Shown one piece after another: positions 1 to 7,925 of a DNA stretch of 34,583 nt. The stretch spans positions 1 through 34,583 of the forward strand of contig VAWY01000028.1 of assembly GCA_005888335.1 (NCBI GenBank). Reading direction: 5' to 3'. The position numbers and the translations under genes are program-made. The stretch is from Actinomycetota bacterium. Lineage in GTDB: Bacteria > Actinomycetota > Thermoleophilia > Solirubrobacterales > Solirubrobacteraceae. Position 1 is the stretch's first letter; each line of letters starts with the position of its first letter. Under the pieces are notes generated by a model, which was given only the letters and a program-made list of their open reading frames with translations, was not told where the DNA came from and made no database searches.

Positions 1-491
1 TTCGGGTCGCGGATCGCGCCGATCAGCAGCCCCTTGGCGTCCTCGGCGCTCGACGGCGCGACGACCTTCAGCCCGGGCGCGTGCATGAACCACGCCTCCG
101 GGTTCTGCGAGTGGAACGGCCCGCCGCTGAACCCGCCCCCGCTCGGCAGCCGCACGGTGATCGGCACGGCGAGGCCCATGCGGTAGCGCGTCTTGCCCGC
201 CACGTTGACGAGCTGGTCGAAGCCGCACGAGATGAAGTCGGCGAACTGCATCTCGCACACCGGCCGCATGCCGACGACGCTCGCGCCGACCGCGGTGCCG
301 ATGATCCCCGACTCGGCGAGCGGCGTGTCCATGACGCGCTGCGGTCCGAACTCGTCGATGAACCCGTCGGTGACCTTGAAGGCGCCGCCGAAGACGCCGA
401 TGTCCTCGCCCATCAGGAATACGCGCTCGTCGGCGCGCATCTCCTGGCGCAGGCCGTCGGAGATCGCCTGGAGGTAGGTCATGACGCTCAT
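1..491 (-). CDS. 2-oxoacid dehydrogenase E1 component, beta subunit (partial, C-terminus beyond window)
   Basis: The beta subunit of the thiamin-diphosphate-dependent E1 decarboxylase in a pyruvate, acetoin or branched-chain 2-oxoacid dehydrogenase complex. About 163 N-terminal residues are visible of an expected ~325. The reading starts MSVMTYLQAISDGL and continues with the family hallmarks GEDIGVFGGAF, DTPLAESGIIGTAVG, EMQFADFI and RLPSGGGFSGGPFHSQ, then runs off base 1. The ATG at 491-489 overlaps the TGA of the E1-alpha gene (ATGA), and a GGAGGAG Shine-Dalgarno sits at 498-504, so the subunits are translationally coupled for stoichiometric assembly. An alternative ATG lies three codons in (482). 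The substrate cannot be told from the sequence alone. Family assignment is certain; the exact complex is inference. Confidence 0.93.
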   Translation of the reverse strand, partial: MSVMTYLQAISDGLRQEMRADERVFLMGEDIGVFGGAFKVTDGFIDEFGPQRVMDTPLAESGIIGTAVGASVVGMRPVCEMQFADFISCGFDQLVNVAGKTRYRMGLAVPITVRLPSGGGFSGGPFHSQNPEAWFMHAPGLKVVAPSSAEDAKGLLIGAIRDP

Positions 492-1537
492 GACCGGCTC
501 CTCCAGCCGCTGTAGGGGGCCTGACCGTCCTGGAGCTCGTTGGCCTCCTCGGCGAACAGGCCGTCGGTCGCGGTCGCCGGGTCGGGCATCGGCATCTGCA
601 GCGCCTCCTGCACGCCCGCCTCGATCTCCCGCTTGACCTCCTCGTGCAGCGCGTCGACGTCGACGCCGAGCTCGCGCAGGCGCGCCTCCTGGCGCTCGAT
701 CGGGTCCTTCCTGCGCCACTCCTCGATCTGCGACTTGGGCACGTACTTCATGTCGTCGTGCGCGGCGTGGCCGTGCATTCGCATCGTGACCGCCTCGATC
801 AGCGTCGGGCCGCCGCTGCCCACCGCGCGCTCGCGCGCCTCCCAGACGGCGGCGAACATCGCCTCGGCGTCGTTGCCGTCGACCGTCAGCCCGGGGAACC
901 CGTACGCCGCCGCGCGCTCGACGGGGTCGACGGCGAACTGCGCGTGCAGCGGGGTCGAGTAGGCGTACTGGTTGTTCTCGAGGACGAAGACGACCGGGAG
1001 CTTCTGCACGCCGGCCCAGTTCATCGCCTCGTGGAAGTCGCCGCGCGACGTCGAGCCGTCGCCGAACCAGGTAATCGCGCAGCGCCGCTCGCCGCGCAGC
1101 CTGAAGGCCATCGCCATGCCGGTCGCGACGAGCATCATGTCGGGGAGCATCGAGACCATCCCGACGCAGCCGACGCGCCAGTCGCCGAAGTGCACGTTGC
1201 CGTCGCGCCCCCCGGTCACGCCGCCGGCGCGGCCCATGTACTGGCCGAAGATGCGCGCGGGCGTCACGCCGCGGATCAGGTGCGCGCCGAGGTCGCGGTG
1301 CAGGACGCACAGCCGGTCCTCCGGCGCCATGGCGAAGGCCGCGCCGACCGACACCGCCTCCTGCCCGAAGCCGTCGTAGAACGACCCGGGGACCTTGCCC
1401 TGCCGGTAGAGCGTCATCGCCCGCTGCTCGATGCCGCGCATGAGCAGCATGTACTTCAGGAGCGCTACCCGGTCGCCGGTGGTCAGGCCTCCGGCCGCCC
1501 CCTCCTCGAGCGCCGGGCCGGCGGTCTGCGTCGCCAT
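488..1537 (-). CDS. 2-oxoacid dehydrogenase E1 component, alpha subunit
   Basis: The 349-residue alpha subunit of the thiamin-diphosphate E1 enzyme, of normal length for the family. The ThDP-binding motif begins at GDG (residues 159-161) and closes with ENN (187-189). The conserved loop RMHGHAAHDD (253-262), which orders around the cofactor, is present, as is the N-terminal YRQGKVPGSFYDGFGQEA substrate-entry region. The ATG at 1537 is preceded by a strong GGGAAGGAGA ribosome-binding site at 1541-1550, which fixes the start. E1-beta follows with a 4-base overlap. The E2 and E3 genes lie further along the same strand (3399 and 6535) but are separated by a plus-strand peptidase gene, so the complex is encoded in at least two transcription units. 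The sequence resembles acetoin and branched-chain E1 as much as pyruvate E1. Confidence 0.94.
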   Translation of the reverse strand: MATQTAGPALEEGAAGGLTTGDRVALLKYMLLMRGIEQRAMTLYRQGKVPGSFYDGFGQEAVSVGAAFAMAPEDRLCVLHRDLGAHLIRGVTPARIFGQYMGRAGGVTGGRDGNVHFGDWRVGCVGMVSMLPDMMLVATGMAMAFRLRGERRCAITWFGDGSTSRGDFHEAMNWAGVQKLPVVFVLENNQYAYSTPLHAQFAVDPVERAAAYGFPGLTVDGNDAEAMFAAVWEARERAVGSGGPTLIEAVTMRMHGHAAHDDMKYVPKSQIEEWRRKDPIERQEARLRELGVDVDALHEEVKREIEAGVQEALQMPMPDPATATDGLFAEEANELQDGQAPYSGWRSRS

Positions 1538-1667
1538 CTGTCTCCTTCCCTGTCGCGAGCCGGCCCGGGGTCTTCCGTCCGGCCTTCACTTTCGGGTGGA
1601 GCGCGCCGCCGGGATCGCCGGACGACAACGCTCACGTAGGACGCAGCGTAGCCATACCCTCTCTCGT

Positions 1668-2270
1668 ATGGAGCGGGTGTGGGCCTCCCGCCTGCGCTGG
1701 CGCTTGACGGGCGCCACGCAGTGGCCCGCCTTCGCGCTGTTCGTCATCGGCGACGCCGTCCTGCTGCACCTGCTGCCGATCGCCGGCGATGGCCCCGAGC
1801 TGTTCCCCGCGCTGCTGCTGTCGGGCTTCTTCAACCTGCTCGTCGTCGCGGTCGCCGCGCCGCTCGCCGGCCGCGCGCTGCGCGCTCGCCGGCGCGACCT
1901 GCCCCAGGTCGTCGCGGGCGACGTCGCGGGCACCGTGCTCCTCGTCGTGCTGGCCGCCGGGCTCGCCGGCCTCGGCCTAGCGCACCGCGCGCAGGCGCGC
2001 GCCGACCGCGCGGCGGTCGCCGACGGCCTGCGCCGGGCGCGCGCCTACGTGGTGCACAACGGGGCCCCGCAGTACCGCCGCCACGTCGACGAGGCGACCA
2101 CGCTGCGCTTCGGCGAAGGCCTCATGCGCACGTGCGTGCCCGGCGACGACCCCGATCGCTGGCTATGCCTGTTCGTCTTCACCGACCAGCATCCGCCCGG
2201 GCTGCGGCTGGACACGAACCGCGCGCCGAACTCGTCGTGGTTCCCGCCCGACCGGGGGGGCTCGGGCTAG
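1668..2270 (+). CDS. Hypothetical membrane protein with three predicted helices
   Basis: A 200-residue protein of unrecognised family. The start is the ATG at 1668; the open frame extends upstream, but that part overlaps the E1-alpha gene and its leader and looks non-coding. Three hydrophobic segments are visible (about residues 17-35, 42-60 and 76-96). A soluble C-terminal part of ~100 residues follows, rich in Arg and Asp, with two Cys residues in RTCVPGDDPDRWLCLF that could form a disulfide if the tail is outside the cell. The gene runs divergently from the E1-alpha gene across a 130-base gap and ends 10 bases before the conserved region of the M24 peptidase, so those two are probably co-transcribed. 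No function can be assigned. Confidence 0.7.
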   Translation: MERVWASRLRWRLTGATQWPAFALFVIGDAVLLHLLPIAGDGPELFPALLLSGFFNLLVVAVAAPLAGRALRARRRDLPQVVAGDVAGTVLLVVLAAGLAGLGLAHRAQARADRAAVADGLRRARAYVVHNGAPQYRRHVDEATTLRFGEGLMRTCVPGDDPDRWLCLFVFTDQHPPGLRLDTNRAPNSSWFPPDRGGSG

Positions 2271-2280
2271 CCTTCGCCGC

Positions 2281-3426
2281 ATCGACGTCCTGATCTTCGC
2301 CGCCCCGCTCCGCTCGCCCGAGCTGCGCCACGAGATCCCGGCCGGGATCGGGGACCCGTTCCTGTACGGCGAGCGCGACGGGCGCGCGTTCGTGGTCATC
2401 AGCACGCTCGACGCCGACAACGTCCACGCCGCGCGCCCGGACGCCGAGCTGCTCGCTCCCGAGGCGCTGGGCATCGACGACCTCCTGGCGAAGGGGATGC
2501 ACCGCGACGACGCCCAGCGCGAGGTCGTCCTGCGCGCGTGCCGCGAGCTCGGCGTGCAGTCGGCCGCCGTCCCGCCCGCCTTCCCGCTGGCGCTCGCCGA
2601 CCACCTCCGCGCGGGCGGCGTCGAGCTGGCGCCCGACCGCGAGCTCTTCGACGGGCGGCGCCGGGCCAAGACCGCGCTCGAGCTCGCCGGCATCCGCCGC
2701 GCGCAGCTCGCCGCCGAGGCCGGCATGCGCGTGGCCGCGGGCATGCTCGCCGCCGCCGTGCCAGGGCCGCAGGGCGTGTTGCGGCTCGAGGGCGAGCCGC
2801 TGACCAGCGAGCGGATCCGCGCGGCCGTCGAGGACGCCTTCGCCGCGCACGACGCGGTGAGCGACGGCTTCATCGTCGCGCACGGCCCGCAGGGCGCGGT
2901 CGGTCACGACCTCGGCAGCGGCCCGATCGCCGCCGGCGAGCCGGTCATCGTCGACCTGTGGCCGGCCGACCGCGCGACCGCCTGCTTCGCCGACATGACG
3001 CGCACGTTCGTCGTCGGCGACCCCGCCCCCGAGCTCGTCGCCTGGCACGCGCTGTGCCTCGACGCGCTCGCACGCTGCCAGGCCGCGGTCCGCCCCGGCG
3101 TGGGCGGGCGCGCGGTGTGGGAGGTCGCGTGCGACGTCTTCGAGGCCGCCGGCGAGCCGACGCAGCGCACCAAGGCGCCCGGCGAGGTCCTGCGCGACGG
3201 GTTCTTCCACGGCCTCGGCCACGGCGTCGGGCTCGAGGTCCACGAGGCGCCCGGGCTCGGCCGCGGCCCCGACGTCCTGCAGGCGGGCGACGTGCTCGCC
3301 ATCGAGCCCGGCACCTACCGGCGCGACCGCGGCGGCGTGCGCCTCGAGGACCTCCTGCGCGTCACCGAGACCGGCGCCGAGCTGCTGACCGACTTCCCCT
3401 ACGAGCTCGAGCCAGTCGGCGCCTGA
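2281..3426 (+). CDS. M24-family metallopeptidase (Xaa-Pro aminopeptidase-like), non-canonical start
   Basis: A cytoplasmic metallo-aminopeptidase of the pita-bread fold, likely cleaving Xaa-Pro dipeptides or peptides. The C-terminal catalytic domain carries all five expected metal ligands in order: Asp in VIVDLWP, Asp in FADMTRTF, His in GLGHGVGLEVHEAP, Glu in IEPGTY and Glu in GVRLEDLL. The N-terminal creatinase-like domain appears to begin at base 2281 with (I)DVLIFAAPLRSPELRHEIP, which looks like the normal beginning of this family. No ATG, GTG or TTG exists in frame there: the first canonical codon is GTG at 2392, 37 codons into the conserved region. Initiation at ATC 2281 or CTG 2290 is therefore suggested, giving about 381 residues. 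The 3' end overlaps the convergent E2 gene by 28 bases. Confidence 0.85.
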   Translation: MDVLIFAAPLRSPELRHEIPAGIGDPFLYGERDGRAFVVISTLDADNVHAARPDAELLAPEALGIDDLLAKGMHRDDAQREVVLRACRELGVQSAAVPPAFPLALADHLRAGGVELAPDRELFDGRRRAKTALELAGIRRAQLAAEAGMRVAAGMLAAAVPGPQGVLRLEGEPLTSERIRAAVEDAFAAHDAVSDGFIVAHGPQGAVGHDLGSGPIAAGEPVIVDLWPADRATACFADMTRTFVVGDPAPELVAWHALCLDALARCQAAVRPGVGGRAVWEVACDVFEAAGEPTQRTKAPGEVLRDGFFHGLGHGVGLEVHEAPGLGRGPDVLQAGDVLAIEPGTYRRDRGGVRLEDLLRVTETGAELLTDFPYELEPVGA

Positions 3427-4394
3427 TCGGCCGTCAGCGCCGCGGGGCTCTCCAGCAGCTCGCGCAGGCGCTCCAGGAAGCGGGCGGCGTCGGCGGGGAA
3501 GAGGATCCGGTGGTCGCAGGCGAGCGTCAGCTCGACGATCGTGCGCACGACGACCTCGTCGTCGCGGACGACCGGCCGCTCGACCGGGCCGCCGACGCCG
3601 AGGATCGCGGCCTGCGGCGGGTTGACGACCGCGGCGAAGCGCGTGACGGCGCGCGAGGCGAGGCTGGAGACGGTGAACGTCGCGCCGGCCAGTTCGGGCG
3701 AGGTCAGCGTGCCGGCGCGCGCCTTGTTGACCAGCACCCGCGTCTCGCGGGCGATCTCGCCGAGCGGCTTGACGTCGGCGTCGAAGATCGTCGGCACCGC
3801 CAGCGAGCCCTCGCCGTGGATCGCCAGCCCGACGTTGACGCGCGCGTGCTCCTCGAAGCGCCCGTCGCGGTAGGAGGCGTTGACGCGCGGTTGGTCGCGC
3901 AGCGCCAAGCCGCAGGCCTTGACCATGAGGTCGTCGAGCGACGGGCGCGGTGTGCCCACGGCGAGCATCCGCGAGGTGGCGGCGAGCGTCGCGGTGATGT
4001 CGATCTCGGCGGTCACCGTGAAGTCGGGGACCGTCGCGCGCGATTCGGCGGCGCGCCGTGCGATGACCCCGTGGGCGCGCGGCGCCTCGACCACGGTCGT
4101 CTCGCCCTTGGCCGCCGCGACGGGCGCGGCGGGTGCCGGGGCCGGCGGCGGCGGCGCCGCGGGCGCGCCGTCCAGGCGCGCGATGACCGCGCCGACCGGC
4201 AGCGTCTCCCCGACGGCGGCGACGACCTCCAGCACGCCGCCGCGGTCTGCCTCGTAGGTCTCGGTCGCCTTGTCGGTCTCGATCTCCACGAGCTCGTCGC
4301 CGCGCCGGACGCGATCGCCGTCGGACTTCAGCCAGCGCAGGATCGTGCCCTCCTCCATCGACTCGGAGAGCCGGGGCATGACGACGTCGCTCAC
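3399..4394 (-). CDS. Dihydrolipoamide acyltransferase (E2) lacking the subunit-binding domain
   Basis: The acyltransferase core of the 2-oxoacid dehydrogenase complex, 331 residues (many E2 proteins exceed 400). An N-terminal lipoyl domain (1-76) carries the lipoylation Lys42 in IETDKAT. An Ala/Pro-rich swinging linker follows (77-106), then the catalytic domain (~110-318). Two oddities are directly visible. First, no peripheral subunit-binding domain lies between linker and catalytic domain, so binding of E1/E3 must work differently. Second, the active-site motif HxxxDG reads H295-R-I-L-F299-P300: the His is kept but the conserved Asp-Gly pair is replaced by Phe-Pro. The start is GTG at 4394, 10 bases after the stop of the GGDEF-EAL gene, with no clear Shine-Dalgarno; ATG 4379 is an alternative. 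Confidence 0.9.
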   Translation of the reverse strand: MSDVVMPRLSESMEEGTILRWLKSDGDRVRRGDELVEIETDKATETYEADRGGVLEVVAAVGETLPVGAVIARLDGAPAAPPPPAPAPAAPVAAAKGETTVVEAPRAHGVIARRAAESRATVPDFTVTAEIDITATLAATSRMLAVGTPRPSLDDLMVKACGLALRDQPRVNASYRDGRFEEHARVNVGLAIHGEGSLAVPTIFDADVKPLGEIARETRVLVNKARAGTLTSPELAGATFTVSSLASRAVTRFAAVVNPPQAAILGVGGPVERPVVRDDEVVVRTIVELTLACDHRILFPADAARFLERLRELLESPAALTADQAPTGSSS

Positions 4395-4404
4395 CGCGCG
4401 GAGG

Positions 4405-5973
4405 TTAGGCGGCGTGCAGCGCGGCCGCGGGCGCGGCCGGCTCCAGGGCGCCGAGCTGCACGCGATCGCAGCCCAGCTCGGCGAGCAGGGCGAGCTGCTC
4501 GGCCGTCTCGACGCTCTCGGCCACCGTCTCGAGCCCGAGCGCGTGGGCCAGGCCGACGACGGCGGCGAGCACGTCGGGGTCGCCGCGCAGCAGCGCGCGG
4601 TCGAGCTTGACCAGCTCGACCGGCCAGTCGCGCAGGTGGACGAGCGACGCCGTCCCCGCGCCGAAGTCGCCGAGCGCCAGCCGGACGCCGAGGTCGGCCA
4701 GCGCGCACAGCTCGCCGGCCGTCTCCGCGGTCAGCGCCCGCTCGCCGACCTCCAGGCACAGCCGCTCGGGCGCCAGTCCGCCCGCATCCAGCGCGGCGGC
4801 GACCTGGCGAGGCAGATCGGGGTGCGCGAGCTGGCGGGCGGTGACGCTCACGGAGACCGGCGCGTCGCTGCGCGCCGCGTAGGCGCACGCCTCGCGCAGG
4901 ACGTGGCCGCCAAGGGCGGTAACCAGCCCGGTCTCGTCGGCGAGCGCCAGGAACTCGTCCGCGTCGAGCAGACCGCGGCGCGGATGCTGCCAGCGCACAC
5001 GCGCCTCGTAGGCGACGATCGCGTTCGTCTGGAGGTCGAGCTGCGGGTGGTAGTCGACGCGCAGCTCGCCGCGCGGGATCGCCCGGCGCAGCTCGCTCTC
5101 GAGCTCGAGGCGGCGCACGGCATGCGCGCGCAGCGTCGCGTCGAAGAGCTCGAAGCGCGCCTTGCCGCGCTCCTTGGCGCGGTACATGGCGGCGTCGGCG
5201 TCGCGGATCAGCGCCTCGGCCGAGGCGCCGCCGCGGCCGGAGGAGAGCGCCACGCCGACCGACGTCGAGACGTGCACCTCGCGCCCGGCGACGGTGAACG
5301 GCGGCGCGAAGAGGTCGACGACCCGCTGCGCGACGGCCACCGCCTCGAGCTCGCCCGCGACGTCCTCGCAGAGCACCGTGAACTCGTCGCCGGCCAGCCG
5401 CGCGACCGTGTCGGCTGGTCGCACCGCGGACTCCAGCCGCGCGGCGACCTCGATCAGCAGCGCGTCGCCCGCCTCGTGGCCGAGCGAGTCGTTGACCAGC
5501 TTGAAGCGGTCGACGTCGAGGAAGAAGACGGCGACCGTCCCCGTCCCGCGGCGCACGCGGCGGCGCAGGGCGAGCGCGAGGCGATCGCCGAAGAGCGCGC
5601 GGTTGGGCAGGCCGGTCAGCGGGTCGTGGAGCGCGCGGTGGGCGAGCGCCAGCTCGGCGCGCCGGCGGGCCGTCACGTCCCGCGACACCGCGACCAGCGC
5701 GCCCTCGACCGCGCGCAGCGAGCTCTCCAGCCAGACGACCTCGCCGTCGGCGCGCCGCGCGCGGAACGTCACCGCGCCGGTGCCCTCGCGCAGGGCGTCG
5801 CGCGCGGCGTCGGTCACGAGCGCCGCGTCGTCGGCGGCGACGTGGCTCAGCGCGGTGTCGCCGACGAGCTCCTCGGGCGCGCGCCCGAGCACGGCGCGCG
5901 CGGCCGCGGACGCGTAGCGGCAGGTCCCATCGGGCGCGTGGACGGAGAGCAGGTCGGCGGCGTGCTCGATCAC
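4405..5973 (-). CDS. PAS-GGDEF-EAL cyclic-di-GMP signalling protein with a degenerate EAL domain
   Basis: A 522-residue cytoplasmic regulator of cyclic di-GMP. Residues 1-~105 form a PAS sensor (VIEHAADLLSVHAPDG... to AVSRDVTARR). Residues ~112-280 form a GGDEF diguanylate cyclase domain whose signature reads AGDEF (194-198) with an RxxD inhibitory site (R185-P-A-D188), compatible with activity and product feedback. Residues ~288-522 form an EAL domain with YEAR (322-325) in place of EAL, Ser for the usual Asn in the NVSARQL-like segment (VSVSVTARQL), GDFG instead of DDFG (435-438), and no standard QGY-type ending. Phosphodiesterase activity is therefore doubtful; it may only bind the nucleotide. 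The GTG at 5973 overlaps the TGA of the upstream DsbA-like gene (GTGA), supporting this start. Confidence 0.87.
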   Translation of the reverse strand: MIEHAADLLSVHAPDGTCRYASAAARAVLGRAPEELVGDTALSHVAADDAALVTDAARDALREGTGAVTFRARRADGEVVWLESSLRAVEGALVAVSRDVTARRRAELALAHRALHDPLTGLPNRALFGDRLALALRRRVRRGTGTVAVFFLDVDRFKLVNDSLGHEAGDALLIEVAARLESAVRPADTVARLAGDEFTVLCEDVAGELEAVAVAQRVVDLFAPPFTVAGREVHVSTSVGVALSSGRGGASAEALIRDADAAMYRAKERGKARFELFDATLRAHAVRRLELESELRRAIPRGELRVDYHPQLDLQTNAIVAYEARVRWQHPRRGLLDADEFLALADETGLVTALGGHVLREACAYAARSDAPVSVSVTARQLAHPDLPRQVAAALDAGGLAPERLCLEVGERALTAETAGELCALADLGVRLALGDFGAGTASLVHLRDWPVELVKLDRALLRGDPDVLAAVVGLAHALGLETVAESVETAEQLALLAELGCDRVQLGALEPAAPAAALHAA

Positions 5974-6482
5974 CCGCCCAGTCTCTGCGATGGGGCAGAC
6001 GGCTCGACGACGACCGGGACCTGACCCGGCACTTCGGCCGAGGCGCGCTCGAGCGCCTCGCGCGTCGAGCGCAGCTCGGCGCCCTTCAGCAGCGCGCGCG
6101 GGTGGATCTCGCACGCGGCCGCGGCGATGAGCACGTTCTCGGGATCGCCGAGATCGCGGCCCGCGCAGTAGGCCTGCCGAAACGCGGCGAGCGCGAAGGC
6201 GACCGTCTTGCCCGCGCCGCGGGCGTAGGTGGCGCAGCGCATGGCGAACGACGAGTCGAACGGGACCTCCGGCGGCCAGCGCACCTCCTGCAGTCCGAGG
6301 GCGCGGGCGCGGCGCTCGAGCTCCATGCGCCAGATCGACTCCTCCTCGGCGCAGCGGAAGGCGGGCAGCGGGTCGCGCGCGAGCACGGGGATCCACTCGC
6401 ACGGCTGGGGCACGTCCTGGAGCACGCGCTCGGCGGCGAGCCAGCACTCCGGGGACGCCAGGTCGAAGTAGAAGCGGTTCAT
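5970..6482 (-). CDS. DsbA / 2-hydroxychromene-2-carboxylate-isomerase-like thioredoxin-fold protein
   Basis: A 170-residue protein beginning MNRFYFDLASPECWLAAERV, the typical opening of the DsbA-like HCCA-isomerase family (FYFDxxSPxxxLAA). There is no CxxC redox motif and no signal peptide, so it is more likely a cytoplasmic glutathione- or thiol-dependent isomerase or transferase than an oxidoreductase. A helical insert (about 45-140) and a C-terminal segment ending in VPVVVEP match the family layout. A longer reading starting at 6509 would place its first nine codons inside the hairpin cluster downstream of the E3 gene; the ATG at 6482 fits the family start better. It sits between the E3 gene and the GGDEF-EAL gene in a minus-strand run. 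Substrate unknown. Confidence 0.72.
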   Translation of the reverse strand: MNRFYFDLASPECWLAAERVLQDVPQPCEWIPVLARDPLPAFRCAEEESIWRMELERRARALGLQEVRWPPEVPFDSSFAMRCATYARGAGKTVAFALAAFRQAYCAGRDLGDPENVLIAAAACEIHPRALLKGAELRSTREALERASAEVPGQVPVVVEPSAPSQRLGG

Positions 6483-6488
6483 CGAGTG

Positions 6489-6530
6489 CGACGAAGTCGA
6501 ATCTCGCAAGCGAGTCCGCGAAGCGATTCG
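6489..6530 (-). repeat. Cluster of short hairpins with TTC loops downstream of the E3 stop
   Basis: Immediately after the E3 stop (6535-6537) the minus strand carries nested inverted repeats. CGAATC/GATTCG (6498-6503 with 6525-6530) encloses a CTCGC/GCGAG pair (6503-6507 with 6510-6514) and a CGC-TTC-GCG mini-hairpin (6517-6525). A CGAC-TTC-GTCG hairpin follows at 6489-6499. The TTC triloops read on the coding strand, as in the elements at 26801-26838. There is no U-tract. It could be an intrinsic terminator of a GC-rich type, an mRNA stabiliser between E3 and the DsbA-like gene, or a dispersed repeat. Confidence 0.55.
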
Positions 6531-6534
6531 CCGT

Positions 6535-7905
6535 TCAACCGTGGATCAGCCAGCCGTCCGCCGCGCGGGCGGCCTCCATGACCGCCTCGGACAGCGTCGG
6601 GTGGCCGTGGATCATGCGGGCGACCTCGGGATAGCCGCCCTCCAGCGCCCGCGCGTTGACGAGCTCCTGGATCAACTCGGTGCTCTTGGAGCCGACGATG
6701 TGGCCGCCGAGCAGCTCGCCGTACTTCTTCTCGCCGACGATCTTGATCAGCCCGGTGCGGTCGCCGTAGACGGTGCCCGCGCCGACCGCGCCGTACTGGA
6801 CCTTGCCGACGACGACGTCGTGGCCGGCGTCGCGGGCCTCCTGCTCGGTCATGCCGAACGAGGCGACGTTCGGCGTGCAGAACGTCGCGCGCGGGATGTC
6901 GATGTACTCGATCGGGTGCGTCTCCAGGCCGGCGGCGTCCTCGACGGCGATGACGCCCTCGTCGGACGCCTTGTGCGCGAGCGCCGGCCCGAGCACGAGA
7001 TCGCCGATGGCGTAGATCCCCGGCGCCGTCGTGCGCAGCCGCCCGTCGACCTTGACGAGCCCGTGCTCGTCGATCTCGACGCCGGCGTCGGCGAGGCCGA
7101 GCGCGTCGACGTCCGGGCCGCGGCCGGCAGCGATGACCAGCCACTCGACCTCAGCCTGCTCGTCGCCGAACGAGAAGCGCACGCCGCTGTCGGACGGCTG
7201 GACGTGCTCGACGAACGTCTTGGTGTGCAGCTTGATGCCCTGGCGCTTGAGCTGGCGCTCGGCCACCTTGGAGATGTCGGGGTCCTCGGTGGGCAGCGCG
7301 CGGTCGAGCGCCTCGAAGAGCAGCACGTCGGTCCCCAGGCGCGCGTACGCGCTGGCGATCTCCGCCCCCGACGCGCCGGCGCCGACGACCGCCATGGACG
7401 CCGGCAGCGCCTCGAGCGCCCACGCCTCCTCGGTCCCGATCACCCGCCCGCCGAACTGCGCGCCGGGGATCGGCCGCGCGACCGACCCGGTGGCCAGGAT
7501 GATCGTCTTGGCCTGCAGCGTCGTGCCGTTCACGGCGACCCCGCCGCCGCCGGCCAGCCGCGCCTCGCCCTCGACGAACTCGACGCCGTTCTTCTTGAAC
7601 AGGCCGCTCACGCCGCCGGTCAGCGTCTTGATGACCTTCTCGCGGCGCGCCATGACCGCGGCGTAGTCGACCTCGGGCTCGGCGACCTTCAGGCCGAACT
7701 CGTCGGCGTCGCGGACCTCCTGCAGGACGTCGGCCGTGCGCAGGACGGCCTTGGCCGGGATGCACGCGTAGTTCAGGCAGCGGCCGCCGACCTGGTCCTT
7801 CTCCACCACCGCGGTCTTCATCCCGAGCTGGGCGGCCCGGATCGCCGCGACGTAGCCGCCGGGGCCCGAGCCGATGACGATGGTGTCGTAGGAGGTCTCG
7901 GCCAT
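6535..7905 (-). CDS. lpdA: Dihydrolipoyl dehydrogenase (E3)
   Basis: The FAD- and NAD-dependent E3 of 2-oxoacid dehydrogenase complexes, reoxidising dihydrolipoyl groups of E2. Length is 456 residues, normal. Visible parts: FAD-binding IGSGPGGYVAAIRAAQLG near the N-terminus (11-28), the redox-active disulfide C43-LNYA-C48, the NAD-binding GAGASGAEIASAYARLG, the second FAD contact YAIGDLVLGPALAHKA, and the C-terminal interface with catalytic His435 and Glu440 in HGHPTLSEAVMEA. The active-site strand reads CLNYACIPAK rather than the usual CLNxGCIPSK, a mild variation. The ATG at 7905 is chosen because it opens directly on the FAD motif; longer readings run back into the neighbouring membrane gene. 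The only E3 in the window, it presumably serves the E1/E2 encoded nearby. Confidence 0.95.
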   Translation of the reverse strand: MAETSYDTIVIGSGPGGYVAAIRAAQLGMKTAVVEKDQVGGRCLNYACIPAKAVLRTADVLQEVRDADEFGLKVAEPEVDYAAVMARREKVIKTLTGGVSGLFKKNGVEFVEGEARLAGGGGVAVNGTTLQAKTIILATGSVARPIPGAQFGGRVIGTEEAWALEALPASMAVVGAGASGAEIASAYARLGTDVLLFEALDRALPTEDPDISKVAERQLKRQGIKLHTKTFVEHVQPSDSGVRFSFGDEQAEVEWLVIAAGRGPDVDALGLADAGVEIDEHGLVKVDGRLRTTAPGIYAIGDLVLGPALAHKASDEGVIAVEDAAGLETHPIEYIDIPRATFCTPNVASFGMTEQEARDAGHDVVVGKVQYGAVGAGTVYGDRTGLIKIVGEKKYGELLGGHIVGSKSTELIQELVNARALEGGYPEVARMIHGHPTLSEAVMEAARAADGWLIHG

Positions 7906-7925
7906 GCAATGGACTCTACGGGACG

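Noticed and set aside
1431..1667. N-terminal extension of the membrane protein starting at 1668
   Set aside because: The extension overlaps the E1-alpha gene and its ribosome-binding site and lacks any plausible sequence pattern.
1538..1667. Promoters in the divergent gap between E1-alpha and the membrane protein
   Set aside because: Only weak -10-like hexamers without matching -35 elements were seen, so no promoter is called; the gap holds a GGCC-flanked weak inverted repeat and the E1-alpha Shine-Dalgarno.
4270..6024. Long plus-strand open frame of 584 codons opposite the GGDEF-EAL gene
   Set aside because: Low-complexity Arg/Ala/Gln composition typical of antisense frames in GC-rich DNA; the minus-strand frame has clear domains.
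6483..6509. Longer DsbA-like protein starting at 6509
   Set aside because: Its first nine residues are encoded within the hairpin cluster and do not match the family; the ATG at 6482 gives the typical start MNRFYFDL.
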